Shown here: positions 35,601 through 47,600 of the stretch, one piece after another
Position numbering within the stretch: the first letter of the stretch is position 1
Layout: each line of letters begins with the position of its first letter
NCBI RefSeq assembly: GCF_964355755.1
Contig: NC_092674.1
Span: forward strand, 27,518,001-27,582,000
Direction of reading: 5' to 3'
DNA length: 64,000 nt
Source of the DNA: Antedon mediterranea
Lineage: Eukaryota > Echinodermata > Crinoidea > Comatulida > Antedonidae
Notes under the pieces: generated by a model
Seen by the model: only the letters and a program-made list of their open reading frames with translations
Databases searched by the model: none
What the model was told of the DNA's origin: nothing
Program-made: the position numbers and the translations under genes

Positions 35601-38600
35601 GGATAAGGACTTGAGGTCCGAGTGCGCACATCTGGCTCATGTGCACTTAAATAAACCCCGGTGTATATAGGTACATCTTAGCGCCTGTGAATGTGGGCTG
35701 TTTGTCTGCATGTAGGTGCATTATAAATTAATAATTTAACGTTGCAAATGTTATTATTGTATATTTTTTTTTGTCAATAATGAAACACCATCTTATACTA
35801 CCAGTTATGCATTTAAAATTAGCCATTTGAATATCGCAGCTCGACATGTTAAATTAATTTCCGATGTAATATAATCATTTTTTGTATCTTTAATTAAATT
35901 TAACACATTTGAATTCTCGGAAATATCAATGAGATAATGGTCAGAAGTGCATTTATATCTTTGATGAACAGCAAACGTAATGTTTGAGAGAACCAAATAT
36001 GAAGTATTTTACGATACTACGTTTTTTTGTAACGCTGTGTTGACGCAACAACGCAAGGACGCACACATGACGCAGGTTGCGTTCTAGTGAAACAAGCTTT
36101 AACAGTACAACATGGTAATCATCATCATCATCATCACCACCATCAACACAATCACTATCTTCCTCATCAACATCACTGTATTGATCATCATCATCATTCA
36201 CATAAATCAAGATCATCATCACAATCTAATCATAATCATCATCATCATCACCACAATCCAATCATAATCATCACTTTACAGTCGATTCCCGTACGGATGT
36301 CAAGAGACAATAAGCAGCACATACAGCTTTTCTCCTATTTCTAAACTATAAACTACGCTTTTTGGCAGGCTCTCTGTTTGGCTAAATGGTTTGAGCTTTC
36401 TTCCAAATTTCAGTAAGGTCTGTCTACACTATCAAACTAGTTTGACAACAAAGTGTGATGTGCCCATATTAGACATGATGATTTCACTAAAATATTTGAG
36501 GATCACTACCAATTGTCTTTGTCATATAAAGTTAAGTGTAGACAGAGCTTTAGATAACCGGGATGGGTCTGTCAGTGATATTACAGTCGCTTGACATAAA
36601 ACTATCCCGCAGTGTATTGTCTTTGGACATAATACATATGAGAATTTCATTCAATTTTTCATATTCTACTGCTTATTAGTCGTCTATCAACAGCTACATC
36701 GCCATTTACAAAATCGCTGTTAACTTTGTTTTTATGGTTTGAATTAATTTCACACTTACTATTTCTGATCATAAATTTTAGAATTGACTTTAGTTTCCAA
36801 TTATCTTTAGCATCGTGAATGTATACATTCAAAATAATCCACGTTCTCTATTCTTCTTCACATTATTCTACGCGTTTATTTTTTTTTATAACAATAATTA
36901 TATTTTAATTTGATCTTTAACGGATTTAAATTGAATTTCAATATAATTATTGTTTCGAGATTGGCGCAGTCTACCGAATAATTGTTTTTAATAGTCGATC
37001 GTCTCCGTATTTTATAAATAATGTCGCTATCAGTGGAGTAATAGAAGTATTCTTCATCGAGCTGTCAGACATAGTAATAATACAAACGGTTTTTATAATT
37101 ATTTTCTGCGCTAAATAATACATAATGAATTTCTTAATGTCTTCTTAAATTTGCGCCATCCGTTAGTAAAGCTTGGTTCCCAGTAGGACGCAACGCAAGG
37201 ACGTAAGCGCAACGCAAATAATTTGACCAATCACAATCGATGGATTATTGAACAGTTGCGTGTCATTGGTCAACTAGCTTACGTTACGCTTACGCCTTTG
37301 CGTTGCGTCCTAGTGGGAACCAAGCTTTAAAGGTAACGGCACTGTACTGTACATAAGGGATTTCCAAAAACCGTGCAGCATAAAACGAGAATGAGGTCGA
37401 GTAATTCTCTACACTCTCCATCCTACGAACTTTCAACAATTTTAACAAATTATAGAAACTTATAGCCCATAAGAACCACATGTCCTACAAGAATTAAACA
37501 CAGTAACCTATATTAACATACCGTTATGTTCTTTCCATCAACCTTCACTGACTTCGAAGCTTCCATCACGTCTAAAGCTAGGTTGGCGATGCAGCGCGCA
37601 TGCTCAGAACATGGCTCTGGCAGTCCACTTACTGCCATGTATTTGTCTCCGACAGTTTCTACCTACATCCATATAATTACAGAAAGTTTTAATTACATAT
37701 AGTGACATTCATCATCAATCTTCATATCAATCAATTAATACATATTATAAATTACCGTAAATGATTAGGATTATAAATTAAATTAATTCATAATTTCGAA
37801 ACAACGATAATATACTACACCATAATTAAATGATCAATTCTATAACGTTACGCATTTGCATTGAAACAGCTTCAAGTTGATTGGTACTGTAAAGGTTGAG
37901 GTTTTTTTCTGTTAAGTATTTAACACCTAGACTTGTATCTAACTGACTTGCAATAATCAGCTAGATACTATCTAGGGACAGCTGTAGATTTTTTTTTCTT
38001 TTATAATACATAATCTTTCTTATTTTGGTGTGAGCTGTTGAAGTAATCCGTGTACCCTATAATGAACCCATTGTATCTAGAAACAAATCCGTCTTAACTT
38101 GCCTTAAATATGTTATCATAACGTCCAAGTATAGTATCGAAGGAGGTGTAGATTTGGTTCAGTGTGAACACAATCGTCAGTGGGTCGTGTGAATATTGAC
38201 GGCAAAAGTCGCTGAATCCAGATATTCCACTGAACATCAGTGTCACCCATTCGTACTTTTTGGCAGGTACGGGCCTACGGTGCCGGAGCTCGTTGGCAAC
38301 GGATGGCGGTAAAATCGAGTACACAAGCCTGTATTGAAGTAAACATCATTATAAGATATTAAAGATCATAGATCATGGACACTTACAGATTATTGGAGAT
38401 TGATTTTATTAGATTATAGTGGATTTGAGCATTATGAATTAAGTGTTATTACGCCAGTGGCAGTCTATACAAAGTACAGTGCTTAAGAGTTTAGTTATTA
38501 ATATTATACGAAATGATTATATTGGCTTTAGGGTGTACTATCATAGCTCGATTTTTCGAGTACGCATGGCAGTGAGTAATTTACGTGCAGAATTATTGAC

Positions 38601-41600
38601 CATCAATACAAACGCGTCATTTGTTGACGCATTGCGTTTGCGTAGGTACTTGAAAATCCCTGTTTTGCCGTGTTGATATATTAGATAACACGGCTCGAAG
38701 ACCTTGATCAACGTGAAATGCTTTATTGAAATACATGATAACAATTATAAATTATCTTTTTCATTTAGAAGTATCAAATGACACTTTAAACTAATTATGT
38801 AGTAAAATCGTTAGCAGAACATCATTCGCTATACATACTACTGTAGTACGTTGATTCAACTGGCTTTTTTCATTAGAAACACTGGTAATTCCTCCTGTTA
38901 TAAATACTAATATAGATTGTCAAATTGTACCTAGGCTTATCTAATGTTCATGGTGTTTTATAATATTTATTGTATTTTGAGGCTGGTGACTGAATAAAAT
39001 CTTTCATTGGAGAGAACTGCAACTGCAAATAACAACCCCAAACAACTACCCCCCATAACCCCCTAAAAAAACCCAAACAACCCCCAAAAAACCATGTGGT
39101 ATAGTATAACCTCATGAATAATTTACAGTTAAGTTGTTAATGATTTGCTGTCATGTTCTCGGTCTGCTTCGCATCGTCTTTCATTTAAGCAGGTTCATGT
39201 CAATTACGTTTTTCCCCCTATTATCACAATTCACGCCTTAGAGCTTAGGCTGAGATTATTCGTAATATCCCTCAATATGTAATCAACTTTATTTAATATA
39301 TTCATGCTTTTGTTAATGGTTATTTCAGATTATTCTATAAGCCCTGGAATTATCACGTTTAATCTTAAAGTATAATTAGAAATTATATTATTTCTAAAAT
39401 GTATTTTATTTTTTTCATTGCTGTCTGTTGCATTTATACCTTATGTACAAAAACCTACCGTACCTTACGTATTTATACGGGCATAATATGAGAAAGACAT
39501 GCAAGATGAAACTTAACATTTTAAACACTTAACATTTGTTACTTATTAATGTGTACCATGGACCAATACACATCATTTGCACAAAGACTCGATTGTTCCA
39601 CCTAATTGTACACACATAGTCTTCTGTACTATTTACTTTGATGCTGCGACCATCGTTCAACAAACTGTTAACTTGCATATGAATTGACATTGTCATTTAC
39701 TTTGAAACCAAAGGTTCGTTTTTGTGTCCCTGTCCATTTGATCTATCAGACCTGTTAAAGTTTCATTTTCTGTGTAAATACTTGTTGCTTTGCAATACAA
39801 GAAAAATAAAAATAAATGAACTAACCTGTCTGTCTTCCTCTTTTCAACTTCTAACTCTCGATACGTTTGTTGAAGTTTATCCGTCATTATTTCCAATGTT
39901 CTGGTTAGTTTGTACTCTTCCTCAAATTTTTCTGACATAAGAACAAGTTCACGTGTGGCATCATGAACAGGAATGTCACTCACGTACAAAGACTTCCGTC
40001 GAAGCTCTTCCAGATTAACAATGCTTGGAGAACAGAGGAACAATATGTCACCAGACTTATTTATTTCCATCATTTGACCTTTGAACTTAATGCTCTGTGA
40101 ATCACCATTTTCCGCAGAATCGTTTCCTAGGAGATGAGGTTTTGTACATAGTACATACATGGAGTTAAAATGACCTAAGAAATCTTGAATGGTAAAGTTG
40201 ACATGTGGACGAATCAGGTCAAATATGTCAGTTAAACGGCAGTCTTGCGAGGTCAAGAATGGAAACAGACGTAGCATGGAGTCACCAGCTTGAAGTATCA
40301 CAAAGTCGTTGTCAAAGATGATGTGGAATGGAAAGATGTGACAGAAGACTTCAGTTGATATTAACGGATGTTCTGGAAGAATTTCCATTGGTCCGGTGTC
40401 TTTTGCCGACTTTCCTTCTTCTTGAGGGTGATGCTCAATGATAGCCAATTGTACATGATCACAGTCTTCACCTTTTCGTTTTATAATTTCCACGTCGACA
40501 TCAGCTTTATGTAGTTTATCAGAGATGGCTTTCACCAACCCGATGACAATGCTCTCGAGACCTGGACGCTCTGAGTAATAATGAAGAACCAAGGCCCCGT
40601 CACTTTCACGAAGGGTGCAACGGAAAGAGGGTGCTCTCATTCCTGGATAGATGGAAGCTAAATGGTCATGTAGAGCGTCAAGATTCTGCAAAAAGTCTGT
40701 CGTGTTGGAACCAAGTACCATTAGGATCTTTTCGTAGCCTGATTCCTGACAGAACCTGAAGAACATCCACCCGAATGCTTCAAGGAGGTCATTGACATCA
40801 ACCTCTGTTAATAGAAAGCATAAGTTGTAGTAATAATGCTATGATATTAAATGAATTTATAAGACTGGACGTGTCAAAGTGTTACACGAGTCTCAAAAGT
40901 GTAGGCTTGTTTAATAATGGAAAATGTGCTTAGAAGATTGGACCAGATACCTCCCCACAAACAAGTTTTTACTGGTCAGAAATCAATAGTTTCATCATTA
41001 TCATTATCTGACATGATTCTTGGTAGTGCTACTTAGCAGAACAATTATGCATTTTAGTTTGTTTTTCATAGTTCGAACTCGCTGCCTCACTCTCCTTTCC
41101 CACGAAACTACTAACCTACAGTATACCCGGAGTATATCTTTTTCAGTTAACAGAATATAATATATGTTAAGATAGTTTATAGTTGATTCCATGTGATTCC
41201 TTGACAAATATATCTCCTTTTTCTTTCTTTTTTATGGTAGAAAATGACCTTGTCTTAAATAATGACTGTGTTCATTTAATATGAATGTATTGGAATGAAG
41301 TGAAAACTGTTTCAAGTTCATTTGAGCATCACTTATATCCCTGTTAATTGCCCTGCAATGATATTACACATATAACAACTTCCTCAATAAGCCTTCATTA
41401 AATCGGTTACAATATTGGTTAAGTAGGAGATGCTACTCGGTTAAATTACCCTACTCAAGTAGGCTTATAGGCTGCGGCATTCCTATGCGTGTGATAATGA
41501 CAACATTATTTGTATCATTTTGGCGCACCTGCCCAAACCTATACCTGAAGTTCCATGGTATTTTCAGGCTATATGTCGCCTGAACAAACATTACAATTAA

Positions 41601-44600
41601 AAAAGTAATTCTTACAATCGCACACAAATACCACATCGCTTCGATGTCGGACAAGAAACACGTGTAAAAGTATTATTATCGGCCGTGAACATTTTAGCGT
41701 TATACTTTTTATAATAGCCCAGCTAAGATACAATCTTTAAGGTTAGGAGTCCTTGTAGTATAATACCGTAGGATGCCGTATACTCATGATAGACTACATT
41801 GTATCACACGGTGCTGTGTTGACCCATACAAGATAAGATGAACCCAAATTATATCATCTTCTGCGCTGGGTTAACCCCTATAGCATCACGCGGTGAGCAT
41901 TTTTAATACCATCTTGATGGTTATCTATTGATGCATAGTATGGTTTTTTTTCAGATACCATCATTTGCACTCCTTCGGGTTAATTCTTTTCATACACTTT
42001 GCTGTGGGTTACAACTCTTATTTGAAATAGTTGAGGCCAGCAATTTTCTAACAACAACGGATAAACCAATCTCAAATATTAATCTGATTTTGAAGTTTAG
42101 GCCTATATAGTTGATGTGTGTAATTTCAGTCTAAACTTAGTGCCCTGTATTTTGTTGTTAGTTATAGGTGGGTAGTTTTGTTGTGTTGCTGTATCATGTT
42201 AACATATATATTCTTATATATATATATATATATATATATTTCTTTTAACAGCTTGCTTAAAAGTTACAAACCCTGAGAGCGCTTTGAATCTGCGTGTAAG
42301 CATTTTCACCATGTACGCTTTGAATAATCATAATATCATTTTTACTGATGATTTTATTTTACATGACATGGATTGTATGGATCCTAATAAATGATTAAGT
42401 ATTTATTTATTTATTTCAACAATATTTTACGAGGGTGGTCCATCCAGCCGAATAAAAATGAATAGTTTTCCTACAATTTTCAAATATGATCGAGTTTCTA
42501 GGCCGAATGTCATTCGTAGGGTGCTCAGGAACGTATACCATTTTGATTTTCATCTATATACCGTAATGCAAACAAGTTTTTATTTATAGAAAGTTTAATT
42601 TAGAAGAAAAGCTATAGGCCTAATTGATTGAATAATGCATGGTTGATATTTAAGACCAATACTGTTGAAATTGAATTTAAATATCACACAACGAATTTTT
42701 CTTTCGTGGTTGTATCTTAGACAAACCGTGACACGTTTATCATAATTATTCATATCAAAATGTGTATGCTCACTTTACATATTGGTACTCTTCTATATAA
42801 AATGTGATTATGATGTGATCAACAAAATTAAATTACGTCATTATCTACAGTGAATATCGAAAAAAAAATTTGCCGTAGGTTCGAAATGAATTATACATGA
42901 AACAACAATGTTGTTCTAACACTGTCTGTAGACAATTACACCGAGCTCTTTTGGGATAGAGTTCTCATTTCTGTTGACATTTCCTATTGTTAACGAATAA
43001 ACTCACGGGAGTTGGTTAATACGATTAATCAGGTTTTTGTTCAAACATCGAATCGTGCCGAGTTTCATTTTATATCCGTTTCATTATTTACAAATCCCCA
43101 AGACGATTCATAGATTCGGCATTATATTAAATGATACTTGTAGTAATGTATAGTTTAATAATTGTGGTTTATTGACAAAAAATGATTATGGAAATGATAC
43201 TCGATGACGACCCATGTTATTTTAAAACTAAACAAAAATGTTCATTATAGATGATAATTTTTGTCAGTTTACACAAAATCAATATCCATTACCAGCAGCC
43301 TATTTATATTGACGTTAAATTATCTATCTATACGATAATGCTCCGTAAAATAACGTTATGCCCTAAAGGCATTCGACCCCCGCATTCGACACACGCATCA
43401 GTATCTACTTTTTCGCCAGCTATGTCCCAAGAGGACATACTCATTAAGAAGCTTAGTTGTTGGAGTTGTGGCTTGGTGGTTATGATGCTTGTCTACCACT
43501 CCAAGGGTCATGGGTTCAAGTCCCGTCACATGTCAGGATTTTTTCTAAGGGCCAAATTACTCCACTCCCAAAGACTTGTAATAAGACTTTGTTTATGTAG
43601 AGCATCTTGTGTATATGTTTGTCTTGTGAAGCTCTGAGGGTCCCTAATGATCAGCGATAGCTGGATGGATCACCCTCATTAAATATGGTTAAAAAAAAAA
43701 AAAAAAAAAAAAAGCTTTATCATCGTGGTAGCTATAGTTCTATACCATCTCGCCGTTTCTATATCCGTTTCAATTAATTAGTTGCTTGTATTCACCTACT
43801 ATTTCCAAATTTAGAACAATAGTGGCATTAATAATGACTAACTAACTTACTAAGTATCTTAACTGCAGCTCCAACTAAGTCGAATGATAGTTGATCATCG
43901 TAAACCTGTCTCAGAAGAAAGTCTCCATCAACGTCTCCAGCAGCTTCTCGTCTGAAATGAATCAAACACAACATTTGCTACATTTATTTCTTAATAAACC
44001 TCATTAAAAAAACATTTGATGCTTTATTTTGAATAAGTATTTCTTCCTCGAAAATATTGACAAATCAAAAATAAGAGTTAGATAAATATTCTTGTTGGTA
44101 TTAAATCTGCAAAACGGTCGAGTCAGATTCGTGCTTCCAAATTCTGGAACTAACATACAGTATTAACATGTGTTTTATTGTCTTTGACATGAGTTAGGCT
44201 TGTTATTGGTAACATTTTGATGGACAGGCATTTGTGCTGTGCTATTATCTTGAGTCATGCCCATGAGTCGAAATTCTAATATGAGTTGTTTTTAAGCCAG
44301 GCCTACAATTATTCGAATTTCTGGTTATGGTAGGCCTAATATATTTGTGTGTTTATATAAGTGCCAATGTCTTTGAGCCAGGCCTCTGAGTCGAACTTCT
44401 AATATGAGTGTTATTGTTTTGCGAGGCCTACAATTAATCGCATTTCTGATTATGGTAGGCCTAATACTGTGTGTATTGAGTGCCATTGTCTTTGAGTCAG
44501 ACCTGGGTCGAACTTCTGATGAGTGTTATTGTTTTTAAGCGAGGCCTACAATTAGTCTAATTTCTGATTAAGATAAGCCTAATATTGTTTATGAGTGCAA

Positions 44601-47600
44601 AATGTCTTTCTTTGAGTCTGGCCTGGGTCGAATATTGTTTTTAAGCGGATTTCTGATTATGGTAGGCCTAATATTGTATGTTTATACAGTACAGCCATTG
44701 TCTTTGAGTCAGGCCTTGGTCGAAATTATGATTATGTGTCTTTATCAGAGTCTGAAGAGTTTAGAAAGCATGGGTAATTAGTTTTCGCCCCGTAATTACT
44801 TTTTCATAATTCCGTCAATTGAAAGTATGATAGATGGTTTAGTGTTTTGTGTAGAAGTGATTTCAATTGTCAATTGTAAGCAAAATGCATAACAATCAAG
44901 CTGCGAGAACCTAAAGTAGGCCTAACGACTATTCAAGTACAAATTATAAACAAAAGTCAATACGGAAGTAGTCTACTTAAGGGAACATATGTAATTATTT
45001 TACTGCAGTTACTGCAGTAACTGTACATTCTGTTTACTCTTTAACCTGTTTATTATTTAGCAAGCTTAACTTGCCTTAAGTCTGTCTTTTTTATGTTAGT
45101 CCTCTTTTCGATTTCTTTTTGGTATACGTATGAAACGCCATATGTGCCAAAATATTAATCTTTTTACTGATATTAACTAAAAACTCCGTCTAGAACATAG
45201 ACTAGGTAATCATCTGTATACAAATAACTACATCACACAAAATGTCATTATAGTTCATTTAGTTACTGTAGTTACTGCAGTAACTGAGAATAATTTTGAC
45301 ATGATCCCTAACGAACAATTAACAAAAGCTTTTCATTTCCTGTTTATGTTATATTTTATTGATTTTACTCATAAAAAATACAATATAAAACGTCTGACGT
45401 CACTTATTAATTAAACACATAACTGTTAACAATGAAGATAATAATGGCATTATTAGTCTTATTATGTTTTTAATAAAGTGTCTTAAAATAGTGCACATGT
45501 GAGAGTTCTTCTCAATTTTAAAGCTCAGGTACAGACATGAATTTTAAATATAATATTTGGTTAATTGTACATAAATTAAATATTTGTAACATAAATCAAG
45601 ACGGAAAAACATGAATTCCCCTTAATAATGATCAAATACCAAATTTGGCAAATTTTTTCCATAAAAACCAGGAACCCGTTTTTCCAGTAGTTAGGTAGTT
45701 AACCTAATGTAATAACATGTGGATATACGGTGGATAATTTTTGCTATAGCATGAAAATAAAAATCTGAAGTTGAATAAAAATATCAGAAATGTGATATTC
45801 AAGTTATATTACCTATATTTAATCATCTGATAACATTTTTTTCCACTCCGTTTATTTTTCATAGCTTTTTAAAATGCCTCTCTATTTGTGTACAAAAGAA
45901 TAGAGATTTTACTGTGTAATTTGAGCTATCCCCCCACTGATAAGAAAGTGCTTATTTTCAACAAGCTCGTGTAACACAAATAAAATCCCCAAAATTATGA
46001 AACATAGGGGAAACTACAGATCGATAATTATTGGAATGTATGATCAATAGAAATCGTTTGCCCGCACCTGGCCTTTAACATCAGTGAGGACAGTATAGGC
46101 TGTTTCGGTTGTCCAATCGATTTGCGTTTCATAGCTAGCAGCTCACTATTGTAAAAACATATCAGCCGTGTTACAACTGCTATTACATACATGGAATAAG
46201 CGTTCTTGTGTCAATTATTTAAATAAAATTTCGGTTTTCTGGGCGGTCGGTTTTCGGAGATTCCACATCGTTAAGCTCCGTCTACACTATCAAAGTGTAT
46301 GTGACAGAAAATGGTGATGTGCCCAAATAAGGTAGTGATATGCTGAAATATGGTAGTGATATCATGTCCATATATGGGCACATCACATTTTTTTATCACA
46401 TAAAGTTTGATAGTGTGGACAGAGCTTAACTTATCAACATAAACGTCAAGTGCTTCAATGTGCAATGAAGTAACTCAAGGATGGTCAGTGCGCTTGAATG
46501 ATTGTGACAATAACATATCACAAAATAATGGTTACACTAAACATAATGATACTAATATATTAGTAGATTAGTCTCTATATTGTCATAAATTATAAATTTA
46601 AACTTGAGTGTCATGGCAAGCAGGAACCGTCGCGTTGCAACGACGTGTGCACGTTGCCGTAAACGTCAGCACCGTTTTCTGTTTTGTGTATTGTACATCG
46701 TAAAAGTGATGATATTCAACTCCTCGTAAGATTGGTGATGCGAACGGGTGGATCTAGGATCATGCGTAGCGCGTTCAGACGTTTCTTAAGCTCTGTCTAC
46801 ACTATCAAACTTTATGTAACAAAAAATTGTGATGTGCCCATAATAATGGACATGATGATGTCAAATCACTTTTTTTTGTCAAACTAGTTTAAAAGTGTAG
46901 ACATAGCTTCACATTCCCTTATGATTTACCTAATTTCTCTAAACAAAGAATGTATATAAAGTTCTTATAAGTTGATTATTTTAGTGATACATTTTTTCTG
47001 TAAACCGGGAAAATAATATTTAATATGACAAGCCGGAAAGGCCAAAAAACAGACACTGGTATTATGAACGACTAATTATTCTCAATTAGCACGTTTGTTA
47101 TGAAACTGTGAACGTTGAATGTAATTTTACTCCGACGATTTTGCCAGTGTTACATTATTTATGAACACCTAATTTCTATGTGAACCTTTTCTGTATTTTT
47201 GTCGGCAACATGTCAATGGTTATATACGCATAATGTTTCTCAAAATTGTATGAAAATAGCAATAGTTAATTTTTGGGCCGAAATTTGGGCTGAATAAGTT
47301 TAGTCGCAATTTAGTCCTGGTCTTTGATTCGTCTTACAGTAATTCATTTCATCGATTTCATCCCTTCTCATACTTGATGGCCCAACCATAGTCTAGGTTT
47401 TACTTAATATTCCTTTTAAAAAAAACACTTTGGCATACATGGCGTGTCATAGCTACACTTGGGCTGAATTCACGTGTTTTCTAAAAATAGAAAAGAAACA
47501 AAGACTAAAGCTGATTTTCCACTAGGCGAATTTGTTAGCGCGAATCGAAAGCGTTAGCTTATACGCATGCGTATTCATGTTTCCATCTTCCAAATCCCTA

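Noticed and set aside
36087-36344. His-rich frame (and an Asp-rich frame on the other strand)
   Set aside because: Both are readings of the (ATC)n microsatellite.
39693-40766. 357-codon continuous frame starting at an internal Met
   Set aside because: The Met is residue 73 of GUCY1B1, and the last codons run into the intron after 39826. The exon borders given for GUCY1B1 replace it.
43452-43530. Functional tRNA gene
   Set aside because: A and B boxes are present, but the cloverleaf arms are poorly paired and the sequence continues into a SINE body with a poly(A) tail.
43251-43637. 128-codon frame
   Set aside because: Its second half is the tRNA-derived SINE, so it cannot be a host gene.
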